A stretch of DNA of 64,000 nucleotides from Mnemiopsis leidyi (taxonomy: Eukaryota > Ctenophora > Tentaculata > Lobata > Bolinopsidae), in NCBI GenBank assembly GCA_000226015.1, contig JH154831.1, positions 257,959 through 321,958 on the forward strand, read 5' to 3'. Each line of letters starts with the position of its first letter. Position 1 is the stretch's first letter. Below the pieces are notes generated by a model. The model did not search any database. It was given only the letters and a program-made list of their open reading frames with translations, and was not told the origin of the DNA. The position numbers and the translations under genes are program-made. Below are positions 12,207 to 23,567 of the stretch, one piece after another.

Positions 12207-12366
12207 GTTCTCAGACTTTAACGTTTTCTTATTCAACTCTTAAGACTTTGTTGACCTTGCATAATGCAATGCATATGTACAAGGTCAACAAAGTCGTAAG
12301 ACTTAAGAGTGGATAGGGACATGAGTTGAATAAAAGTTTGAATTAAAAACGTCTTAGTATGAGAAC
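12207..12366. repeat. Fold-back element, arms about 55-85 bp
   Basis: The left arm (12207-12259) begins GTTCTCAGACTTTAACGTTT and ends GACTTTGTTGACCTTG. The right arm (12280-12366) returns its reverse complement, beginning CAAGGTCAACAAAGTC and ending CGTCTTAGTATGAGAAC, with a short insertion. The loop is about 20 bases. It is a non-coding fold-back or MITE-like insertion. Confidence 0.7.
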
Positions 12367-12999
12367 AATTTTTTTCTTTTTCTATATAATTCTGCTACAC
12401 CTTAAGTAAACTGTAATTGGATTTTATTCTACTCTTCAGACAAATTGTCATCAGGGAAAGTCTTTTGCTCGTAAGGGAAGGTTTTATAAACGTCTCAAGT
12501 AAGTTTTTGAAATGTATGAATTTATGTCTTCGATTTTTCTATCATTATAGTTATATCGAGGAAGCTTGTAACATCATCACTCGAAATTGAGTACAATTTT
12601 CCATTTCCAATACAAAATCAGACGATCGTTGCCTTCGTAAGTGGTAAATTTCCAAATAGCATATAAGCACGACTCTCCAAAATTGTTCCACGATGCTTGC
12701 ATGATTGTATCCTGACTAATTGATGGTAATCAAACTAATTGATGACAATTCGGCTAATTCACGAGAACTCAATAAAGAAGCTATTTTCAACACTTCCTCT
12801 CACATGGCCTGTTTCCAAATGAAGCTGCACGACCGGTGGACAATGTTCCAGGATAATTAAGCAAATCTACAGAAATAGCCATGTTGGCAGCTGCTATGTT
12901 GTGTTAATATTGGTATCGTAATGCCGGCACGATGTATCGTTTAGAATCGTGAGAGTCGGAAAGATTGAAATTTATTTCGATATTTAAAGTTTTATAAGA

Positions 13000-13110
13000 C
13001 GCCGAAGACCGGGTGTTCGAAACCCGTCTGAGGCAGGCAGTCCAGGCCACCAAGCTGTGATTGGTACAGGATTTATCCTGGAATTTAATCTCGGAGGATA
13101 TCAGTGACGC
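13000..13110 (+). mobile_element. Possible tRNA-derived SINE fragment
   Basis: A B-box-like word (GGGTGTTCGAAACCC) lies in a GC-richer patch followed by TCCAGGCCACCAAGCTGTGATTGG... in the manner of a SINE body. No convincing A box is seen upstream. It could be a truncated copy. It stands out from its AT-rich surroundings. Confidence 0.35.
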
Positions 13111-13199
13111 GAATCCCACTTCGGTGTAATGTCTATTCCATTCAGAATGAGTTTGAACTTGCATATCAGGCGATAATGAATTCTGCTCATGGTACTCAC

Positions 13200-14700
13200 C
13201 AGCTCCTTAAGATGTCCGTACACGGAATATTTCGGAAGTTGTACGAGTTAAATTTTTTTTTTTTAATTTTATAAGATTTGGTTCAGTTTGGTCATCTTTC
13301 ATGACCATTTGTCGATCTTCATCCAATATTTACCAGTAATAAGAATATCAACTATGTTATTGCAGATAAACACAATAAGATAGATAAAATGTAATTAGTG
13401 TAGATCAATGCAGTATAAGATGTAACAGACGATAATGCACTATATTTCGCACAGTAGCAAAGTTTATCTGTGCACTAAGTCATTTCCTTTCCCGGCCTAA
13501 TATCTTGATATATCGCATGTTGCTGTAAAAGTGTACAAGCTGTTCAATATTCGTCCTGTTTGAGTCGTATTAAAGACTATAATTGTGGTTCAAGTGTGGA
13601 CGAAGCCTATTTCGGAGCATGCACGATCCCAAAAAGTGCAATGCATTTTATTTATTTTGTAATTTTGATTACCTTCTCATGAGCTCATGATGTTTCAAAT
13701 TCATGTTAGAACATAATCTTTTGGAAGCATCCATAATTCCTATTTTCTGTGATAAGGTTTTAACATAAGCATAGCAGTAGGTTGCTAATTGAGTTATGAT
13801 TCAAAACAGAACACGCAACATATGTCATATAACCGGGCATACTTCATAATTCATTTTACCAAAAGCCCTAATTCTAAAAGTGAAGTCAAGATTAATTATT
13901 CATGCGTGTCAAACATCAAGTTTATTTTTAATCTATATTATAGTATTTCGCAGTATGCTCATTTCATCAACGCATTATTTTCGATTGTGAAAAGTGGTAT
14001 CCCAGCGAAATTGCCCTTGCAATTCCTTGAATTGTTTGTGCCGGATGCAGATGGCTGCTATTTCTGGTCTATGGTCGGATACAATATCGCTTTGTCTATC
14101 CATATCTCTCCTCGAGGCTCCTCTATTAAAGATAATTCAATAATAAAAGGTCCAGTCTCTCATAGGATCTGCAATTATTGATTTCTATTGAGCCCTGATG
14201 ATTGATAACTACACTCCAGGTGAAGATGACATACTCAAACTCACATAGTCTAATGAGATTACCAGGCAGCAGCTCAATGGGCATTGTTGTCGCAAAAAGT
14301 GACAATTGGGCTGAGGTAACACAAGTATATACAGCTACACCAGTCGGTGTTGATGACTAAATGCGGCTGGTGTAATATATTGCGGTGGGTGGGGATGAGT
14401 AAGTATAAGTATATATGTATAGACAGACCCAATCCTGATAACATCTCCCAGTCTGAACCCTACTTAGACGGGAAGTACATACTGTTCACGTGACTGGTTT
14501 TGTGACGTGTTGGGTGGATCTGCATAGTGAGCTGTTCTGGATATAGTTTACGTCGTATCTCAGTATAGTTTGAATGACGGTGTTGTCTTTCGTTGTCTGG
14601 GCTTGACCTCTTTTTATAAGTATCAATATTTTCTGATCGAGATAAACGTTGTATTTTCTTATCCGATATCCGTTTGTTCTCAGCTTTTATTCTTTTATAA
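13200..14700. other. Intergenic, no supported gene
   Basis: AT-rich. The longest open frame (13789-14181, plus, 130 codons) has mixed hydrophobic and basic composition, no family motif and no clean start context. I do not accept it as a gene. Confidence 0.4.
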
Positions 14701-14745
14701 GATGATAAAGTTTAACCAACAAAAAACCTCATGATGTGGGTTCCC

Positions 14746-14983
14746 GTCGTCCAGCCCCACAACATCGTGCCCCACAACCTTTCTCCCACAGATTTAGTCC
14801 CAGCGACCCTAACCATGAGTAACCATAACGTTAACCTAACCATAACGTTAACCCTAACCCCAACCTTCACCCTAACCCCGCAACGAAGTTGTCTGTTGTG
14901 GAGCAGGAATTCACTGTCATGGCTAAATTCTTAAATCTATGGGGTACATTGCTCTGGGGAACGATGTTCTGGAGCAGGACGAC
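14746..14983. mobile_element. MITE with about 29-bp imperfect TIRs and ACCCTAACC-rich interior
   Basis: The left end reads GTCGTCCAGCCCCACAACAT then CGTGCCCCA. The right end, reverse-complemented, reads GTCGTCCTGCTCCAGAACAT then CGTTCCCCA. The 238-bp interior holds degenerate telomere-like words (ACCCTAACC, CGTTAACC) at 14809-14880. There is no coding capacity. Confidence 0.65.
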
Positions 14984-14999
14984 AGGAGGTCGGCCACCC

Positions 15000-16530
15000 A
15001 TGATGCGATTTTGTGATTTCCAGCGAGGTTTTCTAGTTTCTCAATCGTCAGTAAAAACATTCGAATAAACTTATTAACAAGCATATGATTTTTGTTTACG
15101 AGAATATGCGCCAACATCATTACTCGTCTTTACCTTTACCCTTTTCAAGCCACCATTGCTTTCAGCCTCGATCACTTTCAAGCGTTATGACCGTCTTCGT
15201 ACCTCTTTACACAACAGTTCTTTGCAGTTTTCTGATTGGCGTGGTTTAGGGTTAATCGGAACATTACCCAACTCTAAATTTGGGTCTCAAAGGCGTGATC
15301 GTACTAGCATGGCTTGATTCCAAGAATAAAAGATACACATCTCATTTCATGAATATTGTTTGCTACTTAACCCGTTTGTTAATGGCTGGATACATCTTTG
15401 ATCTTCGGTTCATATGTATTTTCTTGCTAATACACTTCATTCCTAGATGTTTCCGATGGCTCTATATTATATGTTCCTGATGATACTCGTTATTAGGTTT
15501 AAATTAGTTTAAATATATGCAGCTGCCAGTGAAGGCCATCTGTGAAATCAAATTTGTAACATTTAATGTGAGAAGAATATTAGAACATACCCCATTAAGG
15601 AAAGAACATAAATTGATTGCCCCATGTAGGTTTTCAACAAGTTTGCATATGTTTTTGTCACCTATGACGTAACGCCTCCTCTGATTCGCACTCTAGTGAG
15701 TGACTTAACATATTGCCGTCATATGTAATTCTCCTCCCTATCTTATTGTTATACCCTTGGACTTTAAATTGATACCGATAACATATTAGCTCCTCAGTTG
15801 TGCATAGGTTTTTCTGTACTTTCCATGGCACCCACCTCTTCTATTTAGTATTAATACCGACGCCTTAATCATTCAGTTATACCAATTCTGTTTTGTTATA
15901 ATCTTCGGCTTTTATTCCACTACTTTTTGTACTTCTTACTTAAATTCTTCTTCGAATCCAGTCATAATTATTCTTTCAATCACGCAAATATCCCTGAAAT
16001 CATCAAATGTTGGTGTATTTCGGAATCTAGAATAGTATTATAATTAATAGCCTACACAAAATATTTTGCAGACATTTGTTGAGAATGTAACTATATAGGT
16101 ATATGCTACGATCAACTGCAGCAGATCCGTTTGATGCACTATTTTGACATCATCATAGCTCTGGTGTTTGTTGTAAATGTTAACCCATAATTGTTTTGTT
16201 ATTGTTTAAAAGTTTTACGTACATCGATGCACCAATGTTTTCGTAGCATCATACTTGAAAGTGCATCGCCATGCCTGATTTTGTCATATTCTATTTGATT
16301 TGAAGTGAACGCTTGTAAAATTAGTCGTGCTTTAAAAAAAGAGATAATGATTTCTGACATAAAGCTTTACAGTAAGGTTCATGGAACTCATGTGATGACT
16401 CAAAAAGTTTTGCCAATAATAAAATTTTTACCATCGAATGTGTCAATCTCACCAAGAACTTGCACACACGTTGCCATGAACAATACACCTGTTCAGTTGT
16501 TTTAACCTAAATAAACTCTATAATCTTCAC
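15000..16530. other. Intergenic, no supported gene
   Basis: AT-rich. Short open frames of 60-66 codons only. Upstream exons of the gene starting at 16544 might lie here, but none could be identified. Confidence 0.4.
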
Positions 16531-16543
16531 AGCAGACAATACG

Positions 16544-17191
16544 ATGGATATATACAAATACAACATGTACTACCAAAAAGTTTTGAGTACAGACTCCGCT
16601 GGTAGAAACAAATCCCCAGCCAGCGGTATCAAGTCGGTGCCACTCAATATCTGCTCCGGGAAAAACGAAAGTTCCCGTTATAGAACGGGAAACGGGAACT
16701 TTTCAGGAGGAAGAAGACAGTCGGGTGGCTCAATAATTGGGTCTCCTTCAAGTCAACACAGTGACTCTACGTCTACCTCAAGTGTGTCAGGGTAAGTAGC
16801 TCAAGTAGATTAGAGATTATTTTAGATTAACTTTATTATTGGTTCCGAATTTGAGGAGGCTATCATAAATGCTTTGTATGATATGAAGAAAAAGTTAATT
16901 ATCGTATAAACTACTTGAATGATATTTACAGAATGTATAAAACTTTGTGGGATTAGTATCATAATTGTTTAATCAATATATATGATCACTTATACCGAAT
17001 TAAAACTATAATTATTGAATCACGAAAGCAATTATCTCCACAGGAAAAGTAGATCCGGCTCACTGATGGACATGTTCAAGTTTCTAACAGCACGATCAAC
17101 CACGGATTTACACAGAGCAAAACCGGCCAATCACAACCCGCGGGACTTTGTTACAGCGAACCCAATACATGAGGGAATTGTTTTGAAGTGA
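16544..17191 (+). CDS. Ser-rich protein of unknown function, two exons
   Basis: Exons 16544-16791 and 17044-17191 join in phase (GG|G) to give 131 residues ending at TGA. The borders are good: CAGG|GTAAGT, and TCTCCACAG before the second exon. Residues 1-82 are Ser/Gly/Asn-rich, with basophilic-kinase-like sites (RRQSGGS, KSRSGS). The last 49 residues are denser in structure (GSLMDMFKFLTARSTTDLHR, then NPRDFVTANPIHEGIVLK) and look like a conserved C-terminal motif. A polyadenylation signal follows at 17507. An acceptor (CTTCACAG) ends at 16532 and the frame is open back to it, so the true start may lie in an unseen upstream exon. I do not recognise the family; a cytoplasmic regulatory protein is a guess from composition. 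Confidence 0.65.
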
Positions 17192-17506
17192 ATATAGATT
17201 AAACCAGATCACCTAGGAATTTAATTGCTTGCAGTGAATGAAATCCCAAATAGTGTATCGGAAATGCGTTAGCTTTCTGAAAATAAGAATGATGTGGAGG
17301 AATTATCTTGTGAATGGAAAAGTATGCCACTTAAGTGCAGACAGTCAGACAGTTGTCGTGGTGACACAATGAATGTTGACATGTCCTTTATCTCTCCTAC
17401 ATACGCATATTTTCCCAATATCATATTTCCGATCATTTGGGATTGAACAGTGAAAGGTTTTGATATGACTATTAACGGTTTTAGTTAGAATGAATTTGAC
17501 GAACGA

Positions 17507-17512
17507 AATAAA
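17507..17512 (+). terminator. Polyadenylation signal AATAAA
   Basis: AATAAA stands 316 bases after the stop codon of the gene ending at 17191, followed by GT/T-rich sequence (TATGTATGTTGTTC). Confidence 0.5.
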
Positions 17513-17529
17513 TACTGGATCTTTCTATA

Positions 17530-18310
17530 AGTGCTATGTATGTTGTTCAATTTTGTTATTTGTAAATATTGTGTTATAGTTATTTGGCGTATGGGCAATT
17601 ATAAATTGTCTCTGTGGCCGTGAGGGAGTGGGTCATAATTATAGCACTAAACACCCTGGTACAATTGTACCTTAACTATATTTAGCTTGTACATGAGTAC
17701 ATCATTGAATCAGAATTTCATTTGCTGCTAAATAACTATTTTGCATCGAGGATAAAAGTAAAAATAATTTAAAGTTAAATCAAATTGTCAATTCACAATA
17801 GATTTGATCTCAATAAGGAAAAATGATAAGAGTTATCGCAGGGTTTGACCTATTTCCCTTCAAATTTCATTTTCAATTTCATCAAACTTTTTTTCATAAT
17901 GTTACACACACAGCTCGATACAATTAACAGAGCAATGGCAGATATAGTTGAAATATAGTTTACAGAGTAAAATTATCACATAGAAATAATGGGCCTAATA
18001 CAGGACCTTTAGGCACCCCGCAGATATTCCAATCACTTGAATTGTCGCACCGTTTCTTCAAATTTTACTGTTTCGCAACCTGTAAGCCAAAAAGCCCCTA
18101 GGTTTTATTTTGAATCATTAAACTCAAACGACCGTTTAAACAAGATACACACATATTCAATATGATTCTGAACTCTGTGATCATGAAGTGTCGACATTTT
18201 ACTAGAAATTAGGTAGGTAATTTTGGAGCAACACCTTGCATTATTAACACTAGTTGAATTGCTGAATTAAAATCGGACAGCCATGTTACATTCAAATTAT
18301 AACATGGATT
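17530..18310. other. Intergenic, nothing seen
   Basis: AT-rich sequence without repeats or open frames of note. Confidence 0.4.
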
Positions 18311-18324
18311 TTCAAGGATTTTTA

Positions 18325-18915
18325 AAGAAATTCAAAGAAAGAAAGAGAGAGGCTGTAGATGAAGACGAGAGTAATAAACGGATGAGAGTGGAGAAAGAAA
18401 GGTTGAACCAAGACGAAAGTGGAGAGTGAAGGAAGAAGAGTGGAGAAAGAAGAGTTTGGAGTGAAGAGAGGCAGAGAGGAGAGTGGAGAAAGAAGAGATT
18501 GGAGTGAAGAGAGGAGAGAAGAGAGTGGAGAAAGAAGAGTTTGGAGTGGAGAGTGGAGAACAGGAGAGTGGAGAACGAAGACTATATATAAGAGTAGGGA
18601 GAAGGGAGTGGAGAGTGGAAAAAGTATGGTGGAGAAAAGAGAGCTTCAAGGGAAACGAGGAATTGAAGAAGGAAAAGTAGAGAAAAAAGAAAGTTGAGGG
18701 AGTCCGAGAGTGGAGAGTGGTAATTGAAGATTCGATAGTGGAAGAAGGATTCATTAGAGAACTAGAGAAGAAAAAAGGGAAAGAAGAAGGCGGAAAACAA
18801 AGATTTGAGATGGTAAATGGAGAAATGAAAGACGAGAGTGAGACGAAGAAAGTGGAGAGAGTGAGGCGAAGAGAGGAGAGGAATGGAGAGAGGAGATAAA
18901 CCGACGAGAGAAGTA
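18325..18915. repeat. Long purine tract, degenerate GAGTGGAGAAAGAAGA repeat
   Basis: About 590 bases are almost only A and G on the plus strand. They derive from units such as GGAGAGTGGAGAAAGAAGAG and GTTTGGAGTG. Open frames on both strands (Glu/Lys/Arg-rich on plus, Ser/Leu/Phe-rich on minus) are by-products. Mirror-like purine runs could adopt triplex structure. Confidence 0.9.
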
Positions 18916-19369
18916 GAGAACACAGGAAGGTAAAATGGGGAACGAAATGTGATCAAATGATGAGAGTTTGCGAAGAAGGATGGAATAAAGAAGAATTTGC
19001 TTAAATTTTAACAGATCACAAGTTATCTACCAAAATTTGATGTGGCCAAGGGTTCCGGCTAGCTTGTATGCAAATAGCAATGCGTCAAGACTCAAACACA
19101 CTTACGGCTGATCGTGACGTTTTTTAACCTAAACCATGAAGTGTATGGCACTGCTTTGTCGGTTGTTTTCGTGGCTCATGGTTAACGTTAACTTATACTT
19201 TTTGTGAGTGAATTATTTGTTATAAGCTTTTGTTATTTTACCTACAGACAGACCTTTGTACCTGACACAATGGTATATTGAGGTGAGGACATAGTGTATT
19301 GCTATGAGGAAACTGCATGCTTATCACTTTTAATTGACCACTGTTTTATAAGTTCAATAGGCGACATAC

Positions 19370-19490
19370 CTGCCCGTTGATGCTCACATGGCATCCCGTG
19401 ATTTTCCAACAACCTTATTGCTACCTCTTGTCTGACTTCCGATCCGGCCCTCTTCCTCGCTTTTCCCGCTCCGTTGTTGAAAACAATTAA
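19370..19490 (-). other. Possible orphan exon
   Basis: A minus-strand frame reads GKARKRAGSEVRQEVAIRLL then ENHGMPCEHQRA and ends at a good donor (GCAG|GTATGT). No clean acceptor or partner exon was found. It resembles a helical exon of a larger protein or a transposon scrap. Confidence 0.2.
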
Positions 19491-19909
19491 TAGATCCGGG
19501 GATAATCAAGAAAGTATCCTAGACCAGTGTTAGTAAGGTACTATCATTTCTTCCATACTTCCATACTGATTGTTCATGTTTCACCATCGTAATTGTCAGC
19601 TTGAATACTTATTATAGTTCTTACACTTCATTTCTTCAAGTACTGACTAAACTTTCAAACAAGTACCTCTTCAAGGAAGACCGGGAGGCTATATCGATTA
19701 CAGTGTCATGGTAAAAACATTCTTTGACAGATTTCAACCGTTCTTTAAGTCACTTTTTAGGCGTAGGCGGGTTTCGTTACAGTCCGACTAGCTGGTGCAG
19801 TTTAGTTACAGCGTTTCTCTTCTTGTTCAGCTTTATACTCGGTCGCGTTTATGTTACTCATGCATTTAGAAAGTGCTACAACTTAAACTGATCCGGCACA
19901 TTGGTTCAA

Positions 19910-20420
19910 TAATATTTGAAAATACATCGATTATTATATCGATGGATCAACGTTGAACCAGGAACCTCTAATTATCGAAATCAAGAGCGTTGTTAAGCTA
20001 TGTTTAACGATGATCAATGATTCAATGATGATTTTAATCAACAATTATTTATAAGTGATCAATAATAACTTTAATTAACGTATGTTAAAACCATCGTTTA
20101 TCAACGCTGATCATCTTTCTTTTATGGCAGTTGTTTACCATAATACATCGATGATAATCGATAACAAAACGTTGATTTACCGTTTTTCGGACTAAAGAAT
20201 CAATGATCATAATCCTTCAACGAGTTTTACTCAATGATCAATATTGATAAGCAATGATTATAGGTAGAAAATGTTTGGAAATTGACTTTCATCGGTTAAA
20301 ATCGTTCATCATGGACTTACAGGTTCCGACTATTAATGATCAGTCATCGATTTTCGATAAGATCAATGCCATTGATTTCGAATAATATAAGTTCAACGTT
20401 GAGTCATAAATGATTTTAAA
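19910..20420. repeat. ATCGAT/TGATCA-rich low-complexity block
   Basis: Words ATCGAT, TGATCA, AATGATCA and TCAACGTTGA recur dozens of times in about 500 bases in both orientations. TCAACGTTGAAC near 19945 and TTCAACGTTGAG near 20390 bracket the block as inverted ends. It is probably a degenerate palindromic satellite or an old non-coding transposon. Confidence 0.5.
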
Positions 20421-21810
20421 AACATTTTCTAGTCCCAATACCCATATGACACATATTCTTATACAAATTGATATTGAATGTATTGATAATGAATGCGTTA
20501 CTCATTCATGATCATGAACTCATATGAGGCTGATCGTAATACGGTAAATCGTTCAAAACTACGGGAGGTTTCGGAAAAAAATATTGACATTTTCTATCAT
20601 GATCCTCTCACCATGCTAAATAAATAAACATATGATCACTTTCTACAATCTACAGAATTCTGCGTTTTTAAATCTCCATAGTCCAAACTCCAGACTTTGC
20701 ACATTCCTCACCCTCTAAATACCCTGGACTTCGCCTATATTTAAGAAGAAAAACCCCATGATCCCCGATACATCATTGCGTTTCGAGGTTTTGTTTATGT
20801 TTTGACGCAACATGATAAACAATTTAATAACTTTGTTGCTATTGAACCAACTGTTTTGCTATTTGAATTTCCTGGTCCTATTTTTTGCACTATAAGGGTC
20901 AAATAAAGTTAACCGCCTTAATCACTTAAGTCCAGCTCCATCAGCCCCTAGCTCAAGTAGTTAATAACAACTATATCCAATGCCAGCAAATTAATATCTT
21001 TAATTATGCCCAAATTGTGCCTGAAAAACTTTTTCACCCATTCCGTAAGCAAAACACATGCCCCATTAAACGTGTTAATGCTTTATTAACTGACTCATTG
21101 GCAATTGCTCAAGCTGCCGCCGATCATTTTTATCTTTATCTACCTTACGGCTTAAATTAAAATTTTCTCTATGTGCTGTGCCATTTGGAAGTTTTTAAAG
21201 GATGATACCATCCTTTAATCTGGTTGCCAACGGTAACACTCAAGATAAACAGAGGAAATTGCCGCAAGGTGCGAAGGTTTAATCAGCTAATTTGCCCATG
21301 TACTTCTTACTCATCCTATAGTTAACTATTCTAATCATGCAATTTAAATCTATGATTTAACACAACCGTGCCTTAGAATTACTTTTCGTGACGACCGATG
21401 TTAAATCATTTCTAAAACGCAGCCCTCAGTTTTGATGAAATGAATTCTAAGTGCAATTCTATACGCTGTCGATCATAGACTGTGAGTGACTCGACTTATA
21501 GTAGTCGTCGACTACCTTAGTTCCTCAACCCATTCCACTTCGTCTGAAGTAAATTAAAATCCGTCAACCCACCCGACTGGAAATGATCGCTTTGATTATC
21601 ATTTCTATTTTCTTCGCTAAAACAGGTTTGCTTTAACCTTCTTTTAACAATTACTGTCAAATTCAATTGATTGTAATATTCATCCCCACTGTGGTCTGTG
21701 ATGATGCTGGGACCAGACCGTAATTGCCCATTGATTTGATCCACGACATTAATGACACTTAAAGGAATCTAGAGTAAATTTACTTCTCCAATTTAAAAAT
21801 TGTATTGCAG
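20420..21810. other. Region upstream of the Sushi gene, no supported exon
   Basis: The signal-peptide exon of the following gene must lie upstream, ending in phase 1. Two hydrophobic short frames, near 19138 (MKCMALLCRLFSWLM...) and 20811 (MINNLITLLLLNQLF...), end in the wrong phase or without a good donor, so neither is accepted. Confidence 0.35.
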
Positions 21811-22661
21811 GTGCAGAACAGTGTTCCACGTTCGACCAGGAGGTTGATTTTGGGAGTGCTAATTTTAGCGTCCAATACGAAGTTATATCCGGCGTTCCCG
21901 TCATAGTTAACTTCTGGTCTGGCGACACGACATTTAGCCTGGATCTTCCAACAACATCAGCTCTTATCCTGAGGGAGTTCATCCAAGGACACTCCAAAAT
22001 AATTTACCAGGCGGAAGATAATGGAGGATTGGCGGCAGATCTAGGGATAATTTCTGCAGCGACTGAGCTCATATTTCAGTTTGACTCTGGTGCTGGGAAG
22101 CTTATAGTTTTTTCAGCAAGCGACACTGCTTGGCGGATTCCCTTCGCAATGACGAGCGAGTTTTCGACCATCGGTTTTAATGCTATCAGTGCGGGCTCAT
22201 TTCGTGTTACCGTGACAGCAGACAATGAGCCTGTATGTAAGGTTGTTTTACCTGAACCTGGTCAGTACTATATAGCATGAGGTTATAAACTTAGAAAGAG
22301 ATATTATATTCCATGATGCCAACTTTCAAACTGCTTGCAGTTTGTTAAAGCTGGCATCATGATGTATCTTTATTGTGGTTTCTGCTTCAAGTTAAATGTC
22401 CGCCTATTTGGAACTTAAAGAGAAACATATAATATAATCCAACATTTCATTTCAGCGGGAGAAACCTGCGACACACTCCCGACGTCATGGAGTCACGTGA
22501 TACTGGTTGGCACGTTGCCAATACCTGACGGCTCCGCAGTGCAAGTCTCCTGTGACGAGGGGTACCAGTTGGAGACCGGAGCTGGGGAGAGTGTTACCCT
22601 GACTTGTAACGGTGGTGTTCTCTCTCCTGCACCTAGCTGTTCTTTCTCAGCGGGTTTGTAA
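21811..22661 (+). CDS. Secreted or surface protein: unknown beta-rich domain plus one Sushi/CCP module (5' partial)
   Basis: Two exons, 21811-22260 and 22456-22661, join in phase 1. The first starts after TGTATTGCAG and encodes 149 residues beginning AEQCSTFDQEVDFGSANFSV. It has regular hydrophobic/polar alternation, one Cys near each end and no family I can name. The second encodes a compact Sushi/CCP domain with its four cysteines (ETCDTLP, VQVSCDEGYQL, VTLTCNGG, PAPSC) and stops five residues later (FSAGL). CCP modules bind protein partners outside the cell, so a secreted lectin-like or complement-like role is an inference. The first exon enters with two bases of a split codon, so an upstream exon, presumably with the signal peptide, is missing from this model. 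AATAAA follows at 22729. Confidence 0.75.
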
Positions 22662-22663
22662 AA

Positions 22664-22797
22664 GTAGTGGTGTTTCTTTAGACATGGTAATTGTTGACAT
22701 TCAGTGTTCAAACAGAAAATGGATTGGTAATAAAGTAGTGGTGTTTCTTTAGACATGCAGTAATTGTTGACATTCAGTGTTCAAACAGAAAATGGTG
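22664..22797. repeat. Tandem duplication of about 68 bp in the 3' region of the Sushi gene
   Basis: AAAGTAGTGGTGTTTCTTTA, then GACATG..TAATTGTTGACATTC and onward to AGAAAATGG, occurs twice in succession with one 3-base difference. The first copy and the AATAAA at 22729-22734 are within the probable 3' untranslated region. Confidence 0.9.
22729..22734 (+). terminator. Polyadenylation signal AATAAA
   Basis: AATAAA begins 68 bases after the stop codon of the Sushi gene, at the junction of a tandem duplication. Confidence 0.55.
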
Positions 22798-22799
22798 TA

Positions 22800-23560
22800 G
22801 CATGATTGTGTGGTGTTTATCATTTTCGAGCTTTGGGTTCGACTTGCACTGTGAAAATCACTTTTCATAATAGCAATCATCGTTCATGGTTAAAGCATTT
22901 ACCGCTTAAGCCTCACAACTCTTTCAGTCTCAAATTCCAACTGCATAACAGAAATTCCTGTTGTGCTGCACACTGCACTGCTCATGAGATAATAGTGCCA
23001 GGATATAACTTCAAAATTATTGGCATCTTCATCCGTTCATTCATATGTTATAATTCTATGTGAAGCATTTTTGCTGGAAAACAATCTATTTGAATATTTG
23101 CTGATCTGAGGAGAACGTTCATATAGACAACTTAACTTAGATAAGCTTAATAACCCACTTCAGGATTAATCTAACGAAATGTCATTTTTGAAAGAAAAAA
23201 AGTGTTTCATATGTCACATTATACCGCACCCTTCAATTGAATAAGCGCGGTGAGTGGCATAAGTAAATTTCATCAATCCAATAAGTGTTACTGCAGAAAG
23301 GAATGGAGCTTTCAAAATGTAATCTCTTCGGGTAAATGAAGACTTTGAAAACGTAAGCTCATTTAATATTTTGCCCATTGTTGGACATTTTATTGTTGTT
23401 GGTTTCCCACATCTTAAATGCGGGAGATGATTTCATACTTTATGAAAGTTACAAATGTCTCGACGAAAGCAAAATAAAATTCATAAATTCTTATAAAGGA
23501 TTTGAAATTCAAAAGTAAAAACCTCCATATTAAAATATTCAGATATATTCTATTTCAGCT
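22800..23560. other. Intergenic between convergent genes, nothing seen
   Basis: AT-rich with short open frames only; it separates the plus-strand Sushi gene from the minus-strand receptor gene. Confidence 0.4.
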
Positions 23561-23567
23561 CTGAAAT

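Noticed and set aside
13789-14181. 130-codon plus-strand frame
   Set aside because: No recognisable domain, no transcription signals, AT-rich composition like its surroundings.
14809-14880. Interstitial telomere sequence
   Set aside because: The ACCCTAACC words are degenerate and enclosed by the inverted ends of a MITE.
18332-18956. Glu/Lys-rich and Ser/Leu-rich frames of up to 140 codons
   Set aside because: They are the two strands of one purine tract; composition alone explains them.
19138-19207. Signal-peptide exon starting MKCMALLCRLFSW
   Set aside because: The donor (GTGAGT) leaves phase 2, which does not join the exon at 21811 without a stop.
20811-20880. Signal-peptide exon for the Sushi gene (MINNLITLLLLNQLF...)
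   Set aside because: Hydrophobic and starts with ATG, but no donor in the needed phase 1.
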